Assembly: GCA_002307215.1 (NCBI GenBank)
Contig: DBTU01000009.1
Coordinates: forward strand, 1 to 47,330
Length of the DNA: 47,330 nt
Reading direction: 5' to 3'
Source: Lachnoclostridium sp. UBA1308
GTDB lineage: Bacteria; Bacillota; Clostridia; Lachnospirales; Lachnospiraceae
Part shown: piece after piece, positions 9,060 through 16,828 of the stretch
How the letters are laid out: each line of letters begins with the position of its first letter
Position numbering within the stretch: position 1 is the first letter of the stretch
The notes under the pieces: generated by a model
The model's database searches: none
What the model was told of the DNA's origin: nothing
The model's input: the letters and a program-made list of their open reading frames with translations, nothing else
Program-made: the position numbers and the translations under genes

Positions 9060-9613
9060 AAAAGGTTATTGCAGCAACTGCCTTTCTTATAGTAGTTATT
9101 ATTGTGGTCGCTATAATTTTGAGAAGTAATCTCTCAATGGTTATCAGTAGAGCTGGATTTAATCCAAGTGATATCAATATCCTATACTCAGGTATTGATA
9201 ATAATGGAGAAAGGTTTATGGTAATAAAGACCAGCACTATCGAACATAAAATAGTACTGGGTTATTTGACTAAAAACAATCTTGGATTTTGGTCTCTAAA
9301 GTACACTGAGGGTGATAAAGTGCAAAGTGGGCATATTGTAAGTATTGGCTGGATGATTAATGCCGGTTTTAGAAAGTACGATATGACTAAAGATTCTATT
9401 TTTGTAACAGAGTGGCATCAATTGTATTATGGTGATAATGCAATTAGGTTTATTGAATTTCTTCCAGGAGAAATTCCTGATGGTGTAGCAGTAAATATTC
9501 GTCAGTTTGGTAAGGAGTATTGCATTCATCTCATAACTTTCAACGAACCAGACACTTTCAATAAAATTGACATACATAAACTTTTACTTAAAGATAATGA
9601 TATCCAAGATTAA
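9056..9613 (+). CDS. membrane-anchored protein of unknown function
   Basis: A 185-residue protein with one N-terminal membrane segment (KKVIAATAFLIVVIIVVAII, about residues 2-21) and an extracytoplasmic domain rich in beta-type sequence. The start at 9056 is chosen over 9026 because it forms an ATGA overlap with the upstream secreted protein and places the TM segment at the N-terminus. No catalytic motif is seen. The tight coupling to a secreted partner with a hydrophobic core would fit a cognate immunity or processing protein, but this rests only on context. Confidence 0.75.
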   Translation: MKKVIAATAFLIVVIIVVAIILRSNLSMVISRAGFNPSDINILYSGIDNNGERFMVIKTSTIEHKIVLGYLTKNNLGFWSLKYTEGDKVQSGHIVSIGWMINAGFRKYDMTKDSIFVTEWHQLYYGDNAIRFIEFLPGEIPDGVAVNIRQFGKEYCIHLITFNEPDTFNKIDIHKLLLKDNDIQD

Positions 9614-9617
9614 GTGC

Positions 9618-9664
9618 AAAAAATATAAGGGGTATGTTCTATATTACAACCCCTTATATTTTTT
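9618..9664. terminator. bidirectional terminator after the secreted-protein pair
   Basis: aaaaaatataaggggt and accccttatatttttt are perfect 16-nt complements around a 15-nt loop, giving an A-tract and a T-tract on both strands. It begins 5 nt after the stop codon at 9613. Confidence 0.85.
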
Positions 9665-9993
9665 AAATGTTTGCAAAACACCAGAATCCGTATAAATATT
9701 TCAAAAGCATTGGCTTCTAACCCGTAGGACGATAAATTATCTGCTAATAAATCTTCTAAATCCTCTCTATCTTTAATAATTTTATCAGACTCTTATACAC
9801 ATTTGGGATTACTGCTATACGCTAAGATGGTTTACTGAAGGTGCTATAAACATAACATCCAGTCCAAAGAGTTCGATATTACTTAACATAATTTCAAATT
9901 TATGAAACTGCTCTGATACTATTTTTACTTTTCTATCAACAATACTTCCTGTGATAGGTCATAATAATCGTACATGAATGATAATCTTTGCAT
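9665..9993 (-). pseudogene. decayed gene of unknown family
   Basis: An ATG at 9993 with GGAGGG just upstream starts MQRLSFMYDYYDLSQEVLL. After a frameshift the reading continues VKIVSEQFHKFEIMLSN and LFGLDVMFIAPSVNHLSV, then stops. A third frame further on gives DKIIKDREDLEDLL and NLSSYGLEANAFEIFIRIL. Together this looks like one small acidic helical protein of about 110-130 residues broken by at least two frameshifts. I do not recognise the family. The size and position next to a secreted-protein pair are compatible with an old immunity-type gene, which is a guess. Confidence 0.4.
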
Positions 9994-10011
9994 ACCCTCC
10001 GAACTTAAATA

Positions 10012-11071
10012 TTATTCTCTGTGATTTGGAAGTGCCCATTTATTTAGAATTTTACCTACATCCTTGTAATCCAAGTTAATCCCATAGCCATTTTCCTGAC
10101 TTGGTAATGTCCCTGCGGGAAAAGATACCTCAAGATTATTCTGAGACATAACAATGTTTTCTGGTGAAAATGCTTTTTCTATCTCAGCTCTAAGTACAGG
10201 GTCTGTAACCTGTGCTAGATCAAGAATCGTTTGTATCACTTCATTTTTCTCACAAGAGAAAAGTTCCCAAGTATTGATCTGCTTACCGGTTTTTCGGTCA
10301 AAAGCAGCACCAAGTCGCAGCTCCTCAACATTAGATCCATCAATAGGCAGAGTCACAGAAGTCAAAAAATACATAACACTGTCGTTAAAAGCTTGCAGGG
10401 TAATATCCTGTGATAACATGTAAGCACTAAATTCAGACTTAGTTTTCGTTTGTTGATAGTCAGCATACGCTCTTTCAAGTTCGTTGTTTAGATCATAAAA
10501 CAAGCCCTGATCCTGATAAAAGGCAAGAATATTAGATTTTACTGCTTTAGATAAATCGGTAATATTTTCTAGTCCTCCTACCACGATATCTTTAGCTCTA
10601 GGTATATTCTGAACGCGCACTAATGTAGTTCCATCGTTTAATTTATATTCCATGTTAAAGGTGGTTGCCCACATATCTACAATTGTTCCATCAGATAAAC
10701 ACAATTTATCTTTTATAATGACAGCATCGATCTTAATATCTTTTACTATATATGCCTTAATTTTTTCTATTATCAGGAGTTTTCATGGATACGGATTGCC
10801 CGGTGTATTCCACTGTAATCATTACATTGGTTACCGTACCATTTCTGAAATCTTGGGCAGATATATCATCAACAAAAGACCATACTTGAGTTCCTTCATC
10901 AAGCATAATACCAATTTCTTCATTCTCTTCGGTATGAAGTACAAATTGTGTATCATTAGATCCAGTTCCATGAAAAGCTTCAACTACCTGTCCAGTAATT
11001 GATTTTTTACTATTGCAACCACATAATAAGCATATACAAACTAATAATAGAAAAATAAATATTCGTTTCAT
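10012..11071 (-). pseudogene. lipoprotein gene split by a +1 frameshift in an A-run
   Basis: Two adjoining frames appear to be one gene. The 5' part (11071-10757, 104 aa) starts MKRIFIFLLLVCICLLCGC, a lipoprotein signal with lipobox LLCGC, and ends at TPDNRKN-stop. Skipping one A of the run at about 10763-10769 continues without a break as IKAYIVKDIKIDAV into the 3' frame (stop at 10012). That frame has LSDGTIVDMWATTFNMEY, VMYFLTSVTLPIDG and FDRKTGKQINTWELF, resembling DUF3298/RsiV-type C-terminal domains. The combined product would be about 350 residues, anchored outside the cell. The 3' frame alone lacks a good start and RBS (TTG at 10704 only). A sequencing indel or true inactivation are both possible. 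GTG-rich AGGGGG lies upstream of the start. Confidence 0.65.
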
Positions 11072-11322
11072 AAACTTACACCCCCTCTTCTCTCTGTACC
11101 CCCTCGGTACTACGATAAAATCTAATGTTAACACTTGGCTCCAACGATTTGAAACATACTTATATTTTACAGCTTGCGTGATTGATATAATATAACATAA
11201 TATTCCATTTTAAGTCCTTACGAATCTCTGACAGAATATTAAATATAATCTTTACGATTATTAATTAGACCCGTACATGCAGCTTCCCAATCTACTGATA
11301 CCTCATTTCAAAAGTTGGTACA

Positions 11323-11583
11323 TCAAATTCTGCATGCTGTATTTACAACAAAGTTGCTATTTCGACATCCAAGCTGTATCGCACTAAAGTCTGAAATAGT
11401 TATTGCCTTATCGTATTCCATAAATATACTTTTTAATTGCTCAAATTTCACATCTATTATCGGTATTGAGCGTTCCCAATCTAAATCTAACACATTATTC
11501 ACTCCCGTCTGCATAGTAGATAAATAACATTTGTTCACATTCAAAAAACGGTTATGAAGGAATTTAATGTACACCCTTATCAT
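11323..11583 (-). CDS. short hypothetical protein, possibly a gene remnant
   Basis: An 86-residue frame whose middle (FLNVNKCYLSTMQTGVNN, DWERSIPIIDVKFEQLKS, YDKAITISDFSAIQLGCRNS) has the composition of real protein. There is no strong RBS before the ATG at 11583, and the frame ends just inside what may once have been a longer gene (coding-like sequence continues in other frames to about 11230). No domain recognised. It lies 16 nt downstream of the ABC-ATPase stop on the same strand and could be a leftover of a larger protein. Confidence 0.35.
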   Translation of the reverse strand: MIRVYIKFLHNRFLNVNKCYLSTMQTGVNNVLDLDWERSIPIIDVKFEQLKSIFMEYDKAITISDFSAIQLGCRNSNFVVNTACRI

Positions 11584-11598
11584 AATTTAGCACTCAAG

Positions 11599-13500
11599 TT
11601 AATTTCGTAACGTTGCCCACGATACACGGCGCATACGGTTGATCGCGGCTCGTAAGTCATATTCGCGTGGTAAGTCGAGAAAGTGGTTCATCGTCGTAAA
11701 GAACCCAGTATCAACGATATTTATGCCCTCTAGCTCTATCTGCTCATATAATTTACTTACACACATCGCAACGTCAATTTTGCGTTCAACCGTTTTACGG
11801 TCAAGACCTCGCATAGCTAGCGCAAGCCTCTCTAGTTCGTTACCATCGTCGGATCTTCGCTCTAAAAAACGCAACATGAAAGCAAGCGCATCAACTTGTG
11901 CGGCCGTTGCAATATCATGTAGGTTACGTACATCAATCCTCTCATCACCTATGACAATGAAGCCTGTATCGGAGACCTCGAGTTTCTCAGTGCCGCTTCC
12001 TTGGGGATAAGGAGTAAAACCGCTATTTAATAAAACACGTCGCGTTGTCCAATCGGTAATGCTCGGTGGTTCAGATGACACACACGAAATGCTTTTTGCG
12101 TGCAATGTCACGTCATGAATTACAAAGTCGTCCATCATATAGATTTTATCCGCTACACCAAGGTACTCGCTACTGCCGCCTATTACAAGTATTGTTGATA
12201 CCCCGTTGGCCGAAAGTTCACGTACACGGTCGGTGAATGGGGTAATCGGCTCTTTTTTTATTAGCTCCTTCATCAGCACGTCGCGAATCATAAAGTTTGT
12301 CGCACTTCTATCCTCGTCAATAAGAAGAAGCGTTGAGCCGCACTCAATAGCTTCTATAATATTCGCCGCCTGTGACGTAGAGCCGGAGGCGTGAGTAGTT
12401 GAAAAGGTGCATGTATCTCCGTCTGGTATCCATTTGATAAACGGCGAAATGTTAAGACACGATATAGCGCGTCCGTCCTCAGCTGTTATGGTAACAGCAC
12501 TATGGTCTGTGATACATAACTCTCGCCCATCGCCCGCAACATGGTTGTATATTCCTGCAGATACCGCGTTCAATATCGTAGACTTGCCGGAGTAACCTCC
12601 ACCGGTGATAACCGTTACACCACGCCGAATCCCCATACCACGCACACCTGCAACCGTGATTTCATCCTCAGTCGTACTTTGAAACGGTAGTGCGTCCTTC
12701 ATCGGAAATTCAGTGCCTTTCTCCCTTGCAAGTATGCTGCCGTTAGCAATAAAAGCGCAATAATTCTCCTCACGCAAGAACTTGCGGATTGCGTTTTGCT
12801 TTTTTTCAAGTACAAGTACAAGTGCATACTTAAGTCCCTCTCTGTCAAATTCGCGGACAAACCGTTCTGTTTCATCAGGCAGATTTCCGACAAGCATTTT
12901 CCTCATCCGTTTAAGATTACCATGCGGAAGCTGTGCTTGTATCCGTATGCAAAGACACATAATGTCTGGCGGTGGGTCGATAAACTTTGTTACATAAATG
13001 CCCGCTCCATGTCCATTTTCATAGTCTTTCGCGGGGCACATGGCAAAGTATGCCGCATTACGCACAAGAACTTCTCCGCCGGGCGCGTAGACATAAAAAT
13101 TTCCATTGTCACTATCCGGGCGAGCTTTGTTCTCATATTCTTTGTTTACAAGCTCAAAATATGTTGCAATTTTTCGCAAGCAAAAATCTGCCGCAGCAAC
13201 CGTATAATCCATAATATTTAGACGATCAACGGGAATTGCAATTGTGATTGTCGGACGATCAAGAGCCATGCGGTTTGTACGATCAAACGTATATGAAATG
13301 CCGTCGCGCCAGTAGGTAGGCTCACGACGAATCCCTGTACGTTCGCTGGCCGCTTCGCCTCCGGGCTTTCGATAGGTCACGATACACTCGCCATCGTAAA
13401 TTTCTTTTTGTACAGGATTTCTGTCCACCATAACCGTATAACGGAAGGTAGTTGTGTCAGTGTCTGTAATTTGATTAAGATACCACAAAAGTCTTTTCAA
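11599..13500 (-). CDS. COG3044-type ABC-class ATPase
   Basis: A 633-residue predicted ATPase of the ABC class (PF09818 type): a unique N-terminal half, a single nucleotide-binding core and a C-terminal tail. Walker A GGGYSGKST lies near residue 305 (VTVITGGGYSGKSTILNAV) and Walker B STLLLIDEDRSATNF near residue 395. THASGSTSQAANIIEAIE probably acts as signature segment. No membrane segments. The frame opens at GTG 13515, but the TTG at 13500 has GAGGGAG 6 nt upstream and is preferred. GC is distinctly higher than in the neighbours, suggesting transfer. Expression appears controlled by a leader peptide and attenuator immediately upstream. The cellular role of this family is poorly defined. Confidence 0.8.
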   Translation of the reverse strand: MKRLLWYLNQITDTDTTTFRYTVMVDRNPVQKEIYDGECIVTYRKPGGEAASERTGIRREPTYWRDGISYTFDRTNRMALDRPTITIAIPVDRLNIMDYTVAAADFCLRKIATYFELVNKEYENKARPDSDNGNFYVYAPGGEVLVRNAAYFAMCPAKDYENGHGAGIYVTKFIDPPPDIMCLCIRIQAQLPHGNLKRMRKMLVGNLPDETERFVREFDREGLKYALVLVLEKKQNAIRKFLREENYCAFIANGSILAREKGTEFPMKDALPFQSTTEDEITVAGVRGMGIRRGVTVITGGGYSGKSTILNAVSAGIYNHVAGDGRELCITDHSAVTITAEDGRAISCLNISPFIKWIPDGDTCTFSTTHASGSTSQAANIIEAIECGSTLLLIDEDRSATNFMIRDVLMKELIKKEPITPFTDRVRELSANGVSTILVIGGSSEYLGVADKIYMMDDFVIHDVTLHAKSISCVSSEPPSITDWTTRRVLLNSGFTPYPQGSGTEKLEVSDTGFIVIGDERIDVRNLHDIATAAQVDALAFMLRFLERRSDDGNELERLALAMRGLDRKTVERKIDVAMCVSKLYEQIELEGINIVDTGFFTTMNHFLDLPREYDLRAAINRMRRVSWATLRN

Positions 13501-13524
13501 TAATTTCTCCCTCACTAGGAGGAC

Positions 13525-13555
13525 AAAATAAAAAGCCGCTGATAAAATCAGCGAC
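13525..13555 (-). terminator. attenuator terminator in the ABC-ATPase leader
   Basis: On the minus strand CGCTGAT-TTT-ATCAGCG is followed by GCTTTTTATTTT, a textbook intrinsic terminator. It lies between the leader peptide stop (13587) and the ATPase start (13500), so it can only act as a conditional terminator for that gene. Confidence 0.85.
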
Positions 13556-13586
13556 GTGAAAAGACAATACTAACGTATATGTATCG

Positions 13587-13646
13587 TTAAAAAGTCAATG
13601 CAGACAAAATGATTTTATCAGTTAAATATAAAATTAGCATTTTCAT
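13587..13646 (-). CDS. leader peptide of the ABC-ATPase gene
   Basis: A 19-residue frame, MKMLILYLTDKIILSALTF, starting ATG at 13646 with GAGGTGG 5 nt upstream and ending TAA at 13587. It is too short for usual gene calling. Its start region (GACAAAATGA) is complementary to its own later part (TCATTTTGTC). An overlapping later segment (CTGATAAAATCA) is complementary to the terminator hairpin. This is the arrangement of leader peptides whose stalled ribosomes free an antiterminator. The peptide is hydrophobic with no run of one amino acid, which favours sensing of a ribosome-targeting drug over amino-acid starvation; that reading is inference. Confidence 0.65.
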   Translation of the reverse strand: MKMLILYLTDKIILSALTF

Positions 13647-13695
13647 TTTGTCCACCTCATTTCTAATTATTTTGTATAACGACTGTTACCAAATT

Positions 13696-13724
13696 ATCCT
13701 AGCATAAATTTATACGAAATACAA
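13696..13724 (-). promoter_or_regulatory. sigma-A-like promoter of the leader-ATPase transcript
   Basis: On the minus strand TTGTAT (13724-13719), a 17-bp spacer and TAGGAT (13701-13696). The start site would be near 13689, giving a leader of about 190 nt that contains the small peptide and the attenuator. Confidence 0.5.
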
Positions 13725-13837
13725 GAAAAATTTTCGTTTTATAAATGGGTTCTTACCTTAACTGTCTTAGGTGCAGCGTTTCAATGATTTCTGTACATGG
13801 AACGTTCCACTACCACAGCATGAATAATGATTACCGT

Positions 13838-14521
13838 CTACATTTTCTTTTTTATAATGGCATACATTATTGTAGGAAAGTCTGGCTCAATTGCTGTAAT
13901 ACCACTGTTGAGCAAAGTTAAGTTGTTTTCTGTTATCTCCTTTGACAAGGTATCAAAATTGACCACTCTACATGATGTTGCTGCAATGTATAGTTCTTTA
14001 CCTGTTGCTTCATGTGTTCTTTTTTGTAAATCAAAAGCCTTAGATATATCAGTTTTTCTTTCTTCCATTCCATCACCAATGGTGCATATTAAAGCAATTC
14101 CTGTTTCACTTAATTGATTATAAATAAACTTGTAAAAGGATTTTCTATCATCATCTTGTACCAGCATATGAATAACGGCAATAGCATAAATAAAATCAAA
14201 TTTTACTTGAAGGCTATCGGTCAAACAATTTAACACTTGAAAAGAATCTGCATTGTCTGGATAGCTTTTTTTGCAATAGTCTATCGCTGTCGATGAAACA
14301 TCAGTAGCTAACACGTTAAACCCATCTTTAAACAAGTAATGAGCATCTCGACCTTCCCCACATCCTATTTCAAGTATTTTAATTTCATAATTATTAAAAT
14401 AATGATTAATAGTATTAATTACAATTTTAGAATTATTATCAGAAAACCATGTAATGGAATTATTATGGACTTGTTTGTATCTATCATCATATGCTTCATA
14501 ATACTTCTTTGTTTTTTCCAT
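13838..14521 (-). CDS. class I SAM-dependent methyltransferase
   Basis: A 227-residue cytoplasmic methyltransferase. Motif I is ILEIGCGEGRDAHYL (about residues 49-63), followed by the acidic end of beta-2 in VLATDVSS and post-motif FDFIYAIAVIHMLV. It belongs to the TehB/UbiE-like small methyltransferases; the substrate is not evident. Start ATG at 14521 with AGGAAGGA 7 nt upstream. It is a stand-alone gene with no obvious partner. The 317-nt gap to the ATPase contains that gene's promoter and attenuator. Confidence 0.85.
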   Translation of the reverse strand: MEKTKKYYEAYDDRYKQVHNNSITWFSDNNSKIVINTINHYFNNYEIKILEIGCGEGRDAHYLFKDGFNVLATDVSSTAIDYCKKSYPDNADSFQVLNCLTDSLQVKFDFIYAIAVIHMLVQDDDRKSFYKFIYNQLSETGIALICTIGDGMEERKTDISKAFDLQKRTHEATGKELYIAATSCRVVNFDTLSKEITENNLTLLNSGITAIEPDFPTIMYAIIKKKM

Positions 14522-14684
14522 ACCTATCCTTCCTGCTTGAAAAATATATTATTACTTCATTCTTTAAAACTATAACGAGCCATCAGTATGGTAATATTGT
14601 ACATTACATGTTTGTTAATATCAATATTATAGTCTAACAGAGCCATAAAAAAAGTTATTACTTCCACAAAATCTGTGAGTGCAA

Positions 14685-14935
14685 TTTTCTTTAAAGAAGT
14701 TTTTTCTGTGTAGACTTTTGTAAATAGTACAGACCTTATTTTTTTTGATAATAAATCCTCCTCTTAGGACTCATAAGATATCTTTTCTTACAATCTTTAC
14801 AAATCCACCAAACATTTTTAGAGTAATTATCTAATATAGTGTCTGTGTCACATAAATGATTACTATTGATTCTATCCCACTCTTCTATTTAATTCGGATG
14901 ATTATGTTCGACGGAATTGACTCCAGATAAGGGTC
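14685..14935 (-). pseudogene. zinc-ribbon (DUF4379-like) protein fragment, copy 2
   Basis: The minus strand reads LSGVNSVEHNHPN-stop, IEEWDRINSNHLCDTDTIL, then NVWWICKDCKKRYLMSPK and a stop after YYQKK; the tail continues in another frame. The order (GxNS, NHP, EEWD, VWWxCxxC) is that of DUF4379 treble-clef repeats. Compared with copy 1 (6969-7100) the nucleotide strings cttaggactcataagata, caatcttt and gtgagtgca are shared. This copy keeps both Trp but has lost the second Cys pair by frameshift. Confidence 0.6.
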
Positions 14936-14985
14936 TGAACCATAACAAGGAGGTATAGATATTTAGAATTTACTGTCATGTTTGC

Positions 14986-15014
14986 TTGTAACGTTGGGAA
15001 GCATATGGTAAAAT
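14986..15014 (+). promoter_or_regulatory. promoter of the two-component operon
   Basis: TTGTAA (14986-14991), 17-bp spacer, TAAAAT (15009-15014), 36 nt before the response-regulator ATG. The RBS GAGGAG follows at about 15038. Confidence 0.55.
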
Positions 15015-15049
15015 TAACCTAGGGGATTTCACTATCGAGGAGAAAAGTA

Positions 15050-15745
15050 ATGGATAACATGAAACTATTATTTGTTGAAGATGATAAGGAGATTAATCAA
15101 CTTGTGACGAAGTATCTATTAAAGAATGGTTTTAGGGTTGATAGTATATATAATGGCATTGACGCCATAGCGATGCTTCAGTCAAATGATTATCAGATGG
15201 CAATCATAGATTTGCTCCTTCCCTTTGCTGATGGTTATGAAGTGCTCAGAAAAATCAGAGAAAAAGGTAATATGCCTGTTTTAATTCTTTCTGCCAAGTC
15301 TACAGAAGCGGATAAGATAATAGGCTTAGGCCTGGGTGCAGATGATTACTTAACAAAACCGTTCAGTATAGAGGAACTAATTGCACGAGTAAAAGCCCAG
15401 CTTCGAAGATATATCAACTTTGGAAACCTAAATTCTGAAGGGAGTATCATACAGCACATGGGATTGGAAATAGATTCCAACGCTCATACGGTTAAGGTTA
15501 ATGGTAAAACTGTAGCATTAACCTTAAAGGAATATGAAATACTTATACTTCTTATGAAGCATCCCAGAATAGTTTTTACGAAAGCCCAAATTTTTAATCT
15601 GGTGTGGAATGAGGATTATATGTCTGATGATAACACACTTATGGTACATATCAGACGATTAAGAGAGAAAATTGAAACTGATCCATCAAATCCTAAGTAC
15701 ATTCAGACTATTTGGGGAATTGGTTATAAGCTGGGTGAGGAGTAA
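15050..15745 (+). CDS. OmpR-family response regulator
   Basis: A 231-residue regulator. The receiver domain (residues 4-115) has the acidic pair ED-D at 10-11, phospho-acceptor Asp54 (AIIDLLLPFADGYE) and the conserved Lys in YLTKPFS. The C-terminal winged helix (about 130-230) has EYEILILLMKHP and VHIRRLREKIE. It is close in style to the VanR/BceR regulators of Firmicutes. The kinase gene begins 2 nt after its stop, so they form one operon. Direct GTAAGATA repeats before the downstream esterase gene (about 16737-16790) are candidate binding sites. Confidence 0.92.
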   Translation: MDNMKLLFVEDDKEINQLVTKYLLKNGFRVDSIYNGIDAIAMLQSNDYQMAIIDLLLPFADGYEVLRKIREKGNMPVLILSAKSTEADKIIGLGLGADDYLTKPFSIEELIARVKAQLRRYINFGNLNSEGSIIQHMGLEIDSNAHTVKVNGKTVALTLKEYEILILLMKHPRIVFTKAQIFNLVWNEDYMSDDNTLMVHIRRLREKIETDPSNPKYIQTIWGIGYKLGEE

Positions 15746-15747
15746 CT

Positions 15748-16662
15748 ATGAGTATACTCGTAATAGTTCTGTCGGTTATGTTTATTTACATGGTATATCG
15801 GTATATTGTTATTATTAGGCAGCTTAACAAGGTTTGCGCTATTCTGGATTATATCAAAGACGGCAATTATAACAGGAAATTCCTGTTGAGGGGCAATGCT
15901 TCGGTGGTAAATCTTTGTGCATGTCTAAACAACTTTCTGGAAAGATATAAGAATATAGATAGTAGAAAATGTTACCTTGAACAGCTGCGTATAAGAATGA
16001 TTACAGATATTTCCCATGACATAAGGACTCCATTGACCGCTTTACTAGGCTATGTGGAAGCACTTAGTAAGGATTCCTCTTTAACTGAGCAAGAAAAGCT
16101 CAGCTATCTTAATATAGTTAATGAGAAGGGAATAGCACTGTATACTATGATGGATGATTTCTTTGAATTAACGAAACTGGATGAAAATCAGGAGCTTAAG
16201 TTAGAAAAAATAGAAATAACGGAAAAAGTACGTCATGTAATGACTACCTTCTATTATGATTTTATCAAAGAAAACATAAAGCTGGAACTCAACCTGCCGG
16301 AAGAATTAATTTATGCTTATGGTGATGATAAGTGCATTGAACGTGTATTAATGAATCTGGTGTCAAATTCCTTAAGATATGGAAAAGCCGGCGGGGTGAT
16401 AGGTATTAATGTAAGCGAGCATCAGGATAGAGTATGGTTTGAAGTATGGGACCGGGGGGGCGGTATTTCCGAGAAGAATATAAATTTTGTTTTTGAAAGG
16501 CTTTTTTCGGCGGAAGGCTCTAGAAATTATACATTAAGAGGAAGCGGCCTTGGATTGTCGATAGTAAAAGAACTTGTAGTGAGAATGAAAGGTGATATTA
16601 CAGTCACAAGCCTGCCGGATGAAAAGACAGTATTCACCTTCTATCTCACTAAAATCGAGTAA
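15748..16662 (+). CDS. sensor histidine kinase with a single N-terminal membrane helix
   Basis: A 304-residue kinase. A single TM helix (residues 2-23) is followed by a HAMP-like linker, the H-box DISHDIRTPLTALLGYVEAL with phospho-His90, N-box NLVSNSLRYG, G1 WDRGGGIS and G2 GSGLGLSIVKEL. There is no extracellular sensor loop. Such intramembrane-type kinases often take their signal from a membrane partner such as the ABC transporter encoded 1.1 kb downstream. Start at 15748, 2 nt after the response regulator. All catalytic boxes look intact. Confidence 0.92.
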   Translation: MSILVIVLSVMFIYMVYRYIVIIRQLNKVCAILDYIKDGNYNRKFLLRGNASVVNLCACLNNFLERYKNIDSRKCYLEQLRIRMITDISHDIRTPLTALLGYVEALSKDSSLTEQEKLSYLNIVNEKGIALYTMMDDFFELTKLDENQELKLEKIEITEKVRHVMTTFYYDFIKENIKLELNLPEELIYAYGDDKCIERVLMNLVSNSLRYGKAGGVIGINVSEHQDRVWFEVWDRGGGISEKNINFVFERLFSAEGSRNYTLRGSGLGLSIVKELVVRMKGDITVTSLPDEKTVFTFYLTKIE

Positions 16663-16674
16663 TACATAATATCA

Positions 16675-16705
16675 GCCCTTTGATTAACTTCAGAGGGCAT
16701 TTTTA
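16675..16705 (+). terminator. terminator of the two-component operon
   Basis: GCCCTTTGA and TCAGAGGGC pair (one mismatch), followed by ATTTTTAT, 12 nt after the kinase stop. Confidence 0.8.
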
Positions 16706-16707
16706 TA

Positions 16708-16790
16708 ATCTAAAGTTGTATCTTATTTAAGAAATTCGTAAGATATAATTAAGCTATAAGTAAGATACATTATTTAAGATTATTAGGAAG
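16708..16790 (+). promoter_or_regulatory. repeat-rich control region before the esterase-ABC operon
   Basis: Contains two direct repeats of the form GTAAGATAnA-TTA-TTAAG (about 16738 and 16762) and an upstream inverted half (TATCTTATTTAAG at about 16719). The pattern fits an OmpR-type tandem operator for the adjacent response regulator. Confidence 0.45.
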
Positions 16791-16828
16791 TGATTTAATT
16801 ATAATATTTGGTTAAAGGAGAGAGGGAT

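Noticed and set aside
10755..10775. Programmed -1 ribosomal frameshift at the heptamer A-AAA-AAT
   Set aside because: The continuing frame requires skipping one base (+1); the -1 frame reaches TAG within five codons.
12796..13221. 141-codon plus-strand frame inside the ABC-ATPase gene
   Set aside because: Antisense shadow of a well-supported gene with Walker motifs; no family features.
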